A stretch of 34,905 bases of DNA from a virus. The stretch lies in the IMG/VR virus record IMGVR_UViG_3300021964_000236, positions 1 to 34,905 of that record; one strand, 5' to 3'. The position numbers and the translations under genes were made by a program. Within the stretch, counting starts at the first letter, position 1, and every line of letters begins with the position of its first letter. The notes under the pieces were generated by a model. It worked only from the letters and a program-made list of their open reading frames with translations. It was not told where the DNA came from and did no database searches. Positions 23,118 through 32,154 of the stretch are shown here, piece by piece.

Positions 23118-24226
23118 TTTACATGACTCAGTGCCGTACAGCGTGCACAACCGATACTACTCTGATTGACGATATACCGTACCCCCAACATGCTCATATC
23201 TTGCCGAATACGTTTCGTAGAGCAAAGTCTGGGTTAAAGTACCCTCCACACGTGCTGATAGAAAGCCTCATTGATGACGAGTTGCGTAGCTATGTAGCTG
23301 ACAACCCCGTCAAAGGTAAGACTGGGTTTATCTTTGCCGCTGGTAATCAAGGCTGGATGGGCACCAACGGGCGGTATGACAAAAACCCTGATGCGCAACT
23401 GCATTACAAAGTAAAAGTACCGTTCATCGTGCTTACCAACATCTATGCAGGGCGTATCGCAAGTATGTTTGGCGTACACGACCATGTGTCAACAGATGCT
23501 AGTGCTTGCGCATCTAGCCTACATGTACTAATGAATATGCAGACGCTGATGGATAACTACGGGTTTGATCGTGTTATCGTGTTCAGTGGCGAGGATAGTG
23601 TAAACAACCTCGTACTTGAGTTTTTTGGCGAGGCAGGTGCAAGCCTGCAATACAAAGACGAAGGAGAGCGCCAGCCTTCTGCGTTCGATGACCACAACCA
23701 AGGGTTCCATATTGGACAAGGTGCCGTGGTCGCTATATTTGAAAAAGAGCACGCTGGTATGGCTGATCCAATGGCTAAATTCGTTGGCGCGTATAGCTCC
23801 GCAGAGGACAATACAAATCCTTTGGGGCAACGAGAAGACGGATCGGGCTTTAGTAAAGCTATCGAGGGTGCATTATTTGTAGCCAAAGCACATGAAAATG
23901 ATGTAAGGTTAGTTAAAACGCATGGAACTGGCACGCCAGTCAACAATGCTGCGGAAAAATCGGCACTTCTACGTTCCCTAAACGAGTTTGTGGCAACGTC
24001 TTACAAACCACGTATTGGGCACACAATGGGTGCTAGCGGACTATTGGAGACTGGTTTGTTGCTACGCGACTTACAGAAGGGCTTCGTGCCCAAAATCCTA
24101 AACCGGACACAGGAAGATTCTGTGTTCTTGTCCGATGACGCCCCCATTCCCGAGGGCCTAATGCTCAGCCTTGCCGCTGGCATGGGCAACATCTACTCGG
24201 CTGCGCTGTTCTCACGGGAGGTGTAA
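23114..24226 (+). CDS. Beta-ketoacyl-ACP synthase-like protein (KAS, thiolase fold)
   Basis: A 370-residue condensing-enzyme homologue (FabF/FabB type). The nucleophile is C132 in STDASACASSLHV. H270 lies in KTHGTGTPVNNAAE, and K298 and H303 in KPRIGHTMGASG with the expected five-residue spacing. The C-terminal glycine loop AAGMGNIYSAALF replaces the usual GFGGTN. All four catalytic positions are therefore present, so decarboxylating Claisen condensation of malonyl-ACP with an acyl chain is possible. It is about 40 residues shorter than standard KAS and lacks the opening strand signature (the V-x-TG-x-G-x-V-SP-x-G type). It is translationally coupled to the ACP. The in-frame M4 codon could also be the start. 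The substrate is unknown. Confidence 0.88.
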   Translation: MIYMTQCRTACTTDTTLIDDIPYPQHAHILPNTFRRAKSGLKYPPHVLIESLIDDELRSYVADNPVKGKTGFIFAAGNQGWMGTNGRYDKNPDAQLHYKVKVPFIVLTNIYAGRIASMFGVHDHVSTDASACASSLHVLMNMQTLMDNYGFDRVIVFSGEDSVNNLVLEFFGEAGASLQYKDEGERQPSAFDDHNQGFHIGQGAVVAIFEKEHAGMADPMAKFVGAYSSAEDNTNPLGQREDGSGFSKAIEGALFVAKAHENDVRLVKTHGTGTPVNNAAEKSALLRSLNEFVATSYKPRIGHTMGASGLLETGLLLRDLQKGFVPKILNRTQEDSVFLSDDAPIPEGLMLSLAAGMGNIYSAALFSREV

Positions 24227-24227
24227 G

Positions 24228-24698
24228 ATGGAAATCGTAAACAGCAAGGAGAAATTGCTAAAAGGGCCTGAAATTGTTGCTATGTCCGCATACAACATGC
24301 CAGACCTAAAGTATCCAAAGGAAGTTGTGTTGGGTGCAGTTGCCGCAGAGTTCACTCTACCACGTACTGATCTCGTGCAGATCGGTAATACTGTTTTTGT
24401 TGGTCATATGGGTAAGGGCAAAAAGAACAGTAAGAAGATGGTGGGGAGGGCGTTTAACGTAGATACAGGTAGGAACTTCATTGTCAACGGGTTCAAATAC
24501 TTTACGTACCTGCAAAAAATGGGCATCACGCACTATACCACAGAGTTCTATGGGCCTGTATTTCTAAATGGCTTTAAGCTGTTTAAGCGCCGCGCAGACC
24601 AACAGGATACTGAGATTGCGATTGGTAAGTACCGAAACACCGACAAATATGTCGTGTTTATGAAGCTAGGCAAAGAGCCATTGATGCGAGGGTTGTAG
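24228..24698 (+). CDS. Unknown protein, possible GNAT-type acyltransferase
   Basis: A 156-residue alpha/beta protein. A predicted hairpin VVLGAVAAEF and LVQIGNTVFVGHM is followed by a glycine/basic loop GKGKKNSKKMVGRAF, a helix RNFIVNGFKYFTYLQKMG, a strand ITHYTTEFY, a helix FLNGFKLFKRR, and terminal strands with KYVVFMKLG. That order recalls the acyl-CoA pyrophosphate loop and flanking elements of GNAT acyltransferases, but the loop is not a canonical Q/R-x-x-G-x-G/A and no catalytic residue is obvious. GGGAGG lies six bases before the ATG, one base after the ketosynthase stop. It may use the ACP-bound acyl chain or be an unrelated internal virion protein. GNAT assignment is weak inference. 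Confidence 0.65.
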   Translation: MEIVNSKEKLLKGPEIVAMSAYNMPDLKYPKEVVLGAVAAEFTLPRTDLVQIGNTVFVGHMGKGKKNSKKMVGRAFNVDTGRNFIVNGFKYFTYLQKMGITHYTTEFYGPVFLNGFKLFKRRADQQDTEIAIGKYRNTDKYVVFMKLGKEPLMRGL

Positions 24699-24699
24699 A

Positions 24700-27600
24700 T
24701 TGAGCTTTATCGTTGACGCCGTTAAGGATGTAATTGATTGGGTCGCTGGTGCCATTGAAGACGTTGTTGATTTTGTCTTTGATGAGATCGTCGAACCTGT
24801 CGTTTCGTTCGTTGGCGACACTGTTCAGGCTCTATTAGACAATCCCCTCGAAACAATAGCAAAAGTCGTAGCCGTGGCGACGGGTAACGCATGGGCTATA
24901 CCGCTAATCGACGGAGCTTCCGTAGCTGTTAACGGTGGAGACCTTGGTGACGTTCTTGAAACCGTTGCTGTGTCCTACGTTTCGCAAGCGATTGGTGGTG
25001 AAATTGCTCAGCACACCGCTCCATTTGTTGATGATGTTATCGGCGAATCTCTCAGCGCAGGTCTGAAAGAGGTTGCTGTCGCATCTATAACGCAAGGTAC
25101 GGTTGCCGCTACAACCGCCATACTTTACGGCGAAGACCCACTGGAAGCGTTTGCCCGAGGAGGACTCACCGCTGCGGTTTCCGCAGGTATGGGTCAGATT
25201 GCAGAGCAAATAGGTTTTGAAGTCGAGGTTACTGACCCTGCTACAGGTCAAACGACTACTCGCCCCATCCCAAATGTCGTTAAAAACGTCATCAGCGCGG
25301 CTCTTGCCGCTGAATTGACTGGCGGTGAAGTGAATGGCGAGCTTTTAGCTAACGCCGTCACACGTGGTTTGATTACCACTGACCTTGTTAAGAAGTATAT
25401 CGGCGATAATCCTAGCATTGGAGACCGAGAACTCACGTATATGACCGCTGCGTTCCAACGTACAGCGGCTGTAGCACTGTCCGGTGGCACTGGAGAACAA
25501 GCGGCAGCACAAATCATGGGCGTTATCTCTGCCTATGGTATGGAAGAACTGCACGATGAGATTCGTGACTCAGGTGTTGGGGACTTTATCGGCGATACAC
25601 TCGATAGAATATCGGGGGACTACCAGCGCGTAGAGGAATTAACCGCGTTGATGGACGAAATAGGTCCAAGGCTCTCTGAAAATTACGCCGAATACGAAGA
25701 AAAGTACAACGCACTGCAAGCATTGTGGAACACCATCACGGGTAATCGTGAACAGATTATGATGCTGCAAGCCGATGCAGCGGAGCCGGGGCTGGACCCC
25801 AACAATATATTTGCACGACAAATTGAAAGATTAGAAGCTGAGCTTGAAACAGCCGTCGTAGAATACAACCGCCTGATTGAAGAAGAAGGCTACCTCGACC
25901 GAATTAACGAACTTGTACCCCTAATCGAGGCTGATAACGAAGCGTTGCAAGGGTACCAAGACGACCTAATCGAAGCACAGAATGATCTACAACGTACTGC
26001 CGACCGCTTAGACGGTGAGCTAACGTCTGTATACAGCGCAACAGATGAGTACCTAGTCAGTGCTATGGACCCCGGCTTTAACGCTGAGGAGTACAGAGCA
26101 CTTAACAACTTACCAGATGATGTAGATGCCTACGCACACTTCTTATCCGAAGGGCAGCATAGCGGGGCGTACACTAGCTGGAACCAATACGATATTGCGC
26201 TGGATAACGCACGTGATCTTGCAATGAATGAGATCATGTTTGGCGGGTTTGGTATAGCTGAAAACTCCGCAGTGTGGAACCTTTCTGATGCTGATCGACA
26301 AGCACTACAAGCCATATTGAGGGAGAACGGATACGATTCACCTCAAGCCCTTAATGAGCTTCTTACAGCGCCGGGCGAGGTCCGAGAAGCTGTGTTTAAC
26401 CAATGGGTTGAAGCTATTGGATCAAGTCAAACTCGTATTGTTAGTACGGGTGACGCACTTACTCAAAACCAAATAGACCTACTAGCTGAACAAGGCTACG
26501 ACATGCGAGGCGTAGCGGTGGGAACCGAAATGACTGCTGAAGAGGCTGTCGCCTTAGATGCGATCCTTAGAAGTTCTGATGCCGCCGCTAACATTGAACT
26601 TTCCGAAGGCGTAACCGCTGAAGACGTTATTAGTGGCAACGCTGTTCTTGGAACGAATGAGGATGGCGCTTTAACTTGGCGAATTATACCGGGCGAAACT
26701 CGTTGGGACCCTGAATATGGCTGGGTAACTCGTCGCTCGACGGTTAACGAAGCTGGGCAGGAAATGAGTTGGCGGTATTACGACCAAGATGGTAATCCAG
26801 TCGGCCCTCCCGGTCTGGTCATTTATGGCGGCATTACGGATGTTGACGACAACGAACAAATAGGACTGGCATTAAACGCCGCTAACGCTGGCATGTCGTG
26901 GGATAGCATCCAAGAAAACCTTGGGTGGAGCGACACATTAATTAACGCCGCTCAGAACGTCATGGACTGGGTGTCTGAAGGTGACTCATCAATGGCGCAG
27001 AACTTCCTTGCCAACGCTATGAAAGCTGGCGGCGGTATTCTCGAAGCGTTTAACGGCATGTCTACCTTGTTTGGTATCGCACCAGACAGCACAGCACTTG
27101 GTAAGTTTGCACAACAACTGCAAGATATTGGTGTCGCAGGGAACACTGAAGAATACAAAGCGGAGCTTGCAAAACTGCAAGAAATGATGACCGCTGAAAC
27201 TGATCTCCCAGAAGATGCGGCGTGGTACGAAAGAGCGTTTGCTAGGGTCGCTACGATTGCTGGCGCAGCCGCTGAGCACCCCAGTGCGTTTATCTCTGAA
27301 TACATTGGCGTTGAAGCCATGCAGGAGCTTGTACCTCTTGCGGTAGGTGGTGTTGCCACACTGGGTGCGAAAGGCGCGGCAATGGCTATGGGCCGTACGC
27401 TGTCCACTCGTATGGCGGCTGGCACAGGTCTAAGTGCCGCAGCAGTCACAGACATCGCCGAAAGCTATGGTGGCACAGCGGGGGAGACATACGACCGCGC
27501 ACTGACAGTCGCCTTAGATTCGATTAACCCCGCCACAGGGCAAGTTTACACGCAGAGCGAAGCTGAAGAATACGCTATGACACTCGCCGTTCAGACGGGT

Positions 27601-30600
27601 GCAGTAGCCGCAACAATGACCGCCGCTACAATGGGTATCGGTGGCATGGCGTTGGAGAAAGCTCTGCTTGGTGACAAAGCCGCAACTGGGTTTGTCGGGG
27701 CAGGTATAGACGAACTTGCTAGCCGTATCGCTAATGGCGGTACGATCATGATTAAAGAGGGCCTTACTGAGGGTCTCGAAGAAGGTCTTGCTACTGCGTT
27801 TCGTGAAGGGCATTTATCACAAATTAACCCTGATATTGACGTAGCCGACGAAGTTGCAGGTGCGGCCTTCATGGGCTTTATTGTCGGTGGCCCAGTTTCT
27901 GGTGGCGCATACGGTGTCAGTCAAGTTGGTGACGCCTATTCTAACTTTATCTCCGCGATTGACCCTGATGTGCGGTCAGCTATCGAGAACGGCAACACTG
28001 TAGCTGCTAACAATGCACTGGATGATCTTGGTGTTACCGATCCAGTCGTACGTAATAACGTACTCAGTCAGGTTGCACCCGACCAGTTTGTAAACACAGC
28101 ACAAGCTACCACGTCGTTCCTTAACGCAAACCCTGACTACACTGCAACAGAAGCAGAGATTAACTCGTTTGTACAAGCAGGTAGTTACACTGACATTAAC
28201 GAGCAGATCGACCGTTATGTGGACGACCGCTACGTCGATACGCAAGAAGTCATTGATGCCGCCGCTGAACAGGGCGTAACGCTAACTGAAGAAGAAGCGC
28301 AAGAATATGTAGGTCAAGGCCCTGCGGGACACGAAGACGCTGTACTAGAGCAGTTAGGACTACAGCTTGGGCCGGGGTATACGAGCGCAGGCGAAGCCCG
28401 TGCCATGTTCGAGGCTCTGGGATACACACCCACAGATGCAGAAGTAGCGGCCTACGTAGGTGAAGTAGAGGAAGATGTACAAGAAGCGGCTATCGCCGAA
28501 TACGTTGATCCACGTCAAGTTACTGCCGCAGAAGCAGAGGCTTTGTTTGCAGAGCAGAACTTTGATCCATCCGCCGACGATATAGCGGCGTTTGTAGGCC
28601 AAGGCGGTGCGAATTTTGAGGCAAACACTAACGTAGCACCGTATGTTGATCCACGTCAGGTTACAGCAGACGAAGCTAGATCGATATTTACAGATTTAGG
28701 CTACGAACCGTCCGACTCGCAAGTACAGTCGGCTGTTGGGCAGGGTGATGCAAACCACGAGACCGCTGTAGCTGAAGATATTGCACCGTATGTGGACGCA
28801 CGGCTTGTTACTGAAGACGAAGCCCGTGCCATGTTTGAAGCACAAGGCTACTCACCTAGCGATGCAGAGATTGCCGAATACGTTGGGCAGAGCACTCGCG
28901 GCAATTTCCAGCGTAATACTAACGCCAGTATTGATACCTTTGCCGACCCACGAGCTACTACAGAAGCTGAAGTTCGTGCGATGTTTGAAGCAGAGGGCTA
29001 CACACCTACCGATGCAGAGGTTACTGCACGTACGGGCCAAGGCGACCAAGACTTTGAGTCGTCCACAGGTAGTGACGTTACAGGTTACGTAGACCCACGA
29101 CAGGTCACAGAAGCTGAAGCACGTCAATTCTTTGCAGACCAAGGCTACACGCCAACTGATGAAGAAGTACAAGCCTATATAGGTCAAGGCGGTAACAGAT
29201 TTGAGACTAGGCAAGACAATGCAGTCGGTACTTATGTAGACCCACGTCAGGTTACAGCAGACGAAGCTAGAGAGTTGTTTAGCAACCTTGGCTACGAAGC
29301 TACAGACGATGAGATTGCGTCGTTTACAGGTCAGGGCGATGCCAACTTTGAAGCTAACATAGGCGTTGATACTTACGTAGACCCACGCCAAATGAACGCG
29401 GAAGAAGCGCGTGCGGCTCTTGTTGCTCAAGGCATTACTGATCCAACCGATGACCAGATTGCTGGCCTTATGGGTCAGGGTGATGAAGACTTTGAGACTA
29501 CACAGCAAGAATACGCTGTTGAGTACGCCGATCCGTTTGTTACTACATACGAAGAAGCACGGCAGTTCTTCAACGACCTCGGGTTCACACCCACAAAAGA
29601 AGAAATTGAAGCCTACGTCGGTGCAATATCGGAAGAAGAGCAACAGGCGGCTATCGCGGCGTTTGTTGACCCACGCTACACCGATGCAGATGAGGCACGT
29701 GAGTTCCTAACTGCACTTGGTTACGACCCATCCGACCAAGAAGTTGCACGGTTTACGGGTCAGGTACGCGAAGAGCAACAGCAAGAAGCTATTGCAGAGT
29801 ATGTTGATCCACGGCTTGTCGATGCGGATGAGGTACGAGCAGCGTACGAAGCTCTGGGCTTGCAGCAGCCAACTGACGAAGACATCCAAGAACTTGTCGG
29901 TCAGTACATGGAGTCTGAGCTAGAGGGACGCGCAGAAGAATACCTGCCAACCGCACGTTACAACTCCATAATGAACATCCTTAACAACTTTACAGGTGTT
30001 GGAGGACTGTCTGAAGAAGAACAAGCGGCTCTTGATCTTGTTAAACAAGACATTATCAACGCTATGGGCGATCTTGGCCTTGAAGTGGCGGCGATTGATC
30101 AAGCCGTGGGCAACCTCACTGACGCTGTTGGTTCGGTAGCAAGTGGTGATGAGGACGCTACTGGGTTATATGGCTACATTGACCAAGCGATTGAAGACCT
30201 CAAAGCCGCAGGGCTTACCAACGAAGAAGTTGAAGCGACGATTGCCGAGATTGTTGGTTCGCCAGCCACTGATGATGCAGATGCCACAGGTATTTACGCT
30301 ACTTTGGATGCTCTTGGCACGTCCATTGATGAACTTAACGATATTAGTATAGATGACGTAAATGACATTGTTGCGGATGCGATTGGTAATTTAGAAAATA
30401 TCAGTGAAGACGATGTTAATGATATTGTTGCTGACATTGTAGGCACTCCTGCAACTGACGACGCACCAGCTACTGGACTCTATGCCACCGTTGGTGATCT
30501 AAACGATATTAGTGTTGAAGAAGTCACCGCCATAGTAAATGAGGCTATTGGCGGTCTTGAAAACATTAGTGAAGACGACGTAGCGGACGTTGTAAACGGC

Positions 30601-32154
30601 ATTATTGGGGCACCTGCAACAGATGACACAGATGCGTCAGGTATCTACGGGTATATCGACAATACTACAGATGAGATTCTTGACGTTCTTGGCAACCCCG
30701 CAACAGATGATACTGAGGCTACGGGTCTTTATGACTATATCGACACGGCGGTCGATACACTTGGCACTGACCTAGCCACACTTGCAGGAAATGTTGGTAC
30801 CCCTGCCGAATATGATGCTGACGGCAACGTAGTAACCGAAGCAACTGGTATCTACGCACAAGTCCAAGACCTAATGGATCAGGGTCTGACAAACGCAGAA
30901 GCTATCGCACAGCTTGCCGTGGACTTTGGTGTTGCGGTAACTGACCTCACTAACCTTATCAATGCGCAGACTGACACCATTACTGAAGATGTCGGTGCAG
31001 TCGCAGAAGATGTAAGTGACATTGAGGGACTTCTCGGTAGTCCAGCTATTGCTGATAACCCGTTAACAGAAGAAGACGAATCAGCGGACCCCACCGGGCT
31101 GTTTGGTACTATTGCTCAGTACGAAGCATCGGGTAAAGAACGTGATGAAGCTATCTCGGATGCACTAGATGACCTTGCCACTCAGCTAGGTACAACTAAA
31201 GACGACATCCTTGAGCAGATGGGGCTTGGTCTAACACAGCTAGAAACGGCTGTGGCGAACAGTCAGACTGCGCTTGAAGAGAAGATAGACAAAGCTGTTG
31301 AGGACATCGGTGTCGATCTCGGTGATATGGAGACCGAGATTCTTGAGAAGATGGCTGAGTACGAGGCAGACGGTATTGACCGTGATGATGCACTCGCACA
31401 GGCTATTTCTGACGTGTCAGACCAACTTGGTCAGACCGAAACAGATATATTAGACGCACTAACTGAAACCGAAACTGATATACTGACAGAACTCGGCACT
31501 ACTGAGGCCGATATACTAGCTGCATTAGGTGAGACCGAAGCTACGCTAGCGTCAGATATTGAGGCGGTCAGTGATCTTGTAGGTAAGCCTGCAACTGAGG
31601 TTACGCAGACTGACATCGACTTTGTTGTGGATGTTATCGCTGGTAATCAGGTCATGGCTGAGAATCAGCTTGCTCAGTACGATGTGACTGGTGATCAGCA
31701 GATCACAATAGATGACCAAATATTACTAGAGCAACTGCTCGCTGGTGAGAACGTATTCGACCAAGTTGCTGATACATCTATCTACGCACCGACTGGTGTT
31801 TATGGCACCGTGCAGGATACAGAGACTGCATTGTCTGGTCAGATGGATCAAAACCAGCAACAAACGATGGATCAAATCCAACAAATGGAGCAAAACATCG
31901 TTACTAATATTGAGCAAGAAGCGCTACGTGCAGGTGGGAGACAGTTCCTACAGGCAGCGTTGCAAGCCCCTGATGCTATGGGGCAACAAGTTACCGTCAG
32001 AACACCCGATCCGTTAAATTTACGCTACATTTACGACTTTAACAGCATATTTGCTAATCCTCAGCAAGCAGGAATGTTTCCTAGTCCGTATGCAAAGGGT
32101 GGACAAGTAGAGGACACAACTGATAAGTTGTTAAATATAATTGGAGGCTCTTAA
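24700..32154 (+). CDS. Giant internal/ejection-type virion protein (2484 aa)
   Basis: The largest gene here. It starts with TTG one base after the previous stop, with GAGGG seven bases upstream. Domains: hydrophobic/amphipathic N-terminus (1-180; VDAVKDVIDWVAGAIEDVVD and onward); helical coiled-coil region about 312-445; hydrophobic Gly/Ala-rich stretches near 867-1073 (e.g. AFMGFIVGGPVSGG), which could contact membranes; about twelve 46-50 residue repeats at 1174-1750; a second repeat family around GxPATDDxxATGxY at about 1852-2142; coiled-coil segments; a dockerin/EF-hand-like loop D2328-VTGDQQITIDD; and a C-terminal AKGGQVED motif. Size, helicity and position after tail genes resemble T7 gp16-like or other ejected internal proteins that form the DNA conduit. 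No transglycosylase or polymerase motif was found. Confidence 0.75.
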   Translation: MSFIVDAVKDVIDWVAGAIEDVVDFVFDEIVEPVVSFVGDTVQALLDNPLETIAKVVAVATGNAWAIPLIDGASVAVNGGDLGDVLETVAVSYVSQAIGGEIAQHTAPFVDDVIGESLSAGLKEVAVASITQGTVAATTAILYGEDPLEAFARGGLTAAVSAGMGQIAEQIGFEVEVTDPATGQTTTRPIPNVVKNVISAALAAELTGGEVNGELLANAVTRGLITTDLVKKYIGDNPSIGDRELTYMTAAFQRTAAVALSGGTGEQAAAQIMGVISAYGMEELHDEIRDSGVGDFIGDTLDRISGDYQRVEELTALMDEIGPRLSENYAEYEEKYNALQALWNTITGNREQIMMLQADAAEPGLDPNNIFARQIERLEAELETAVVEYNRLIEEEGYLDRINELVPLIEADNEALQGYQDDLIEAQNDLQRTADRLDGELTSVYSATDEYLVSAMDPGFNAEEYRALNNLPDDVDAYAHFLSEGQHSGAYTSWNQYDIALDNARDLAMNEIMFGGFGIAENSAVWNLSDADRQALQAILRENGYDSPQALNELLTAPGEVREAVFNQWVEAIGSSQTRIVSTGDALTQNQIDLLAEQGYDMRGVAVGTEMTAEEAVALDAILRSSDAAANIELSEGVTAEDVISGNAVLGTNEDGALTWRIIPGETRWDPEYGWVTRRSTVNEAGQEMSWRYYDQDGNPVGPPGLVIYGGITDVDDNEQIGLALNAANAGMSWDSIQENLGWSDTLINAAQNVMDWVSEGDSSMAQNFLANAMKAGGGILEAFNGMSTLFGIAPDSTALGKFAQQLQDIGVAGNTEEYKAELAKLQEMMTAETDLPEDAAWYERAFARVATIAGAAAEHPSAFISEYIGVEAMQELVPLAVGGVATLGAKGAAMAMGRTLSTRMAAGTGLSAAAVTDIAESYGGTAGETYDRALTVALDSINPATGQVYTQSEAEEYAMTLAVQTGAVAATMTAATMGIGGMALEKALLGDKAATGFVGAGIDELASRIANGGTIMIKEGLTEGLEEGLATAFREGHLSQINPDIDVADEVAGAAFMGFIVGGPVSGGAYGVSQVGDAYSNFISAIDPDVRSAIENGNTVAANNALDDLGVTDPVVRNNVLSQVAPDQFVNTAQATTSFLNANPDYTATEAEINSFVQAGSYTDINEQIDRYVDDRYVDTQEVIDAAAEQGVTLTEEEAQEYVGQGPAGHEDAVLEQLGLQLGPGYTSAGEARAMFEALGYTPTDAEVAAYVGEVEEDVQEAAIAEYVDPRQVTAAEAEALFAEQNFDPSADDIAAFVGQGGANFEANTNVAPYVDPRQVTADEARSIFTDLGYEPSDSQVQSAVGQGDANHETAVAEDIAPYVDARLVTEDEARAMFEAQGYSPSDAEIAEYVGQSTRGNFQRNTNASIDTFADPRATTEAEVRAMFEAEGYTPTDAEVTARTGQGDQDFESSTGSDVTGYVDPRQVTEAEARQFFADQGYTPTDEEVQAYIGQGGNRFETRQDNAVGTYVDPRQVTADEARELFSNLGYEATDDEIASFTGQGDANFEANIGVDTYVDPRQMNAEEARAALVAQGITDPTDDQIAGLMGQGDEDFETTQQEYAVEYADPFVTTYEEARQFFNDLGFTPTKEEIEAYVGAISEEEQQAAIAAFVDPRYTDADEAREFLTALGYDPSDQEVARFTGQVREEQQQEAIAEYVDPRLVDADEVRAAYEALGLQQPTDEDIQELVGQYMESELEGRAEEYLPTARYNSIMNILNNFTGVGGLSEEEQAALDLVKQDIINAMGDLGLEVAAIDQAVGNLTDAVGSVASGDEDATGLYGYIDQAIEDLKAAGLTNEEVEATIAEIVGSPATDDADATGIYATLDALGTSIDELNDISIDDVNDIVADAIGNLENISEDDVNDIVADIVGTPATDDAPATGLYATVGDLNDISVEEVTAIVNEAIGGLENISEDDVADVVNGIIGAPATDDTDASGIYGYIDNTTDEILDVLGNPATDDTEATGLYDYIDTAVDTLGTDLATLAGNVGTPAEYDADGNVVTEATGIYAQVQDLMDQGLTNAEAIAQLAVDFGVAVTDLTNLINAQTDTITEDVGAVAEDVSDIEGLLGSPAIADNPLTEEDESADPTGLFGTIAQYEASGKERDEAISDALDDLATQLGTTKDDILEQMGLGLTQLETAVANSQTALEEKIDKAVEDIGVDLGDMETEILEKMAEYEADGIDRDDALAQAISDVSDQLGQTETDILDALTETETDILTELGTTEADILAALGETEATLASDIEAVSDLVGKPATEVTQTDIDFVVDVIAGNQVMAENQLAQYDVTGDQQITIDDQILLEQLLAGENVFDQVADTSIYAPTGVYGTVQDTETALSGQMDQNQQQTMDQIQQMEQNIVTNIEQEALRAGGRQFLQAALQAPDAMGQQVTVRTPDPLNLRYIYDFNSIFANPQQAGMFPSPYAKGGQVEDTTDKLLNIIGGS
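28219..29949 (+). repeat. About twelve tandem 46-50 residue repeats in the giant protein
   Basis: Units begin (V/A)DPR or close variants followed by (Q/L)VT-(A/E)-(D/E)EAR, an aromatic, L/Q-GY, (T/S/P)-PTD-x-E(V/I), and (Y/F)VGQG, then a variable spacer ending in Y or F. Each probably forms a helix-turn-helix pair. The best units lie between about 28500 and 29500; the outer ones (28219 and after 29520) are more divergent. Units are longer than 130 bases and only partly alike at DNA level. Confidence 0.85.
30253..31125 (+). repeat. Second repeat family in the giant protein (PATDD/ATGxY)
   Basis: At least six units with a V/L/I-G-x-PA core followed by acidic residues and A(T/S)G-(I/L)-Y occur at about 30253, 30439, 30607, 30691, 30793 and 31036. 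They are interleaved with repeated NDIS, DDVNDIVAD and ENIS helical linkers. Spacing is irregular, so these are probably spokes of a coiled-coil fibre. Similar elements occur again near 31580 and 31790. Confidence 0.7.

Noticed and set aside
22806-24226. ACP/KAS pair as host contamination or chimeric assembly
   Set aside because: Both genes overlap each other, and flanking phage genes are joined with phage-like 1-base spacing and the same strand. The ketosynthase is divergent, so a chimera is unlikely, though read mapping would settle it.
28852-29643. 263-residue antisense frame opposite the giant-protein repeats
   Set aside because: Its own repetitiveness mirrors the sense-strand repeats, and it is full of Cys/Phe/Leu runs typical of a shadow frame. 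No start signal was seen.
24700-32154. Giant protein as a virion RNA polymerase or transglycosylase
   Set aside because: I found no polymerase catalytic motifs and no lysozyme/transglycosylase Glu-containing motif. The sequence is mostly repeats, coiled coil and hydrophobic helices.
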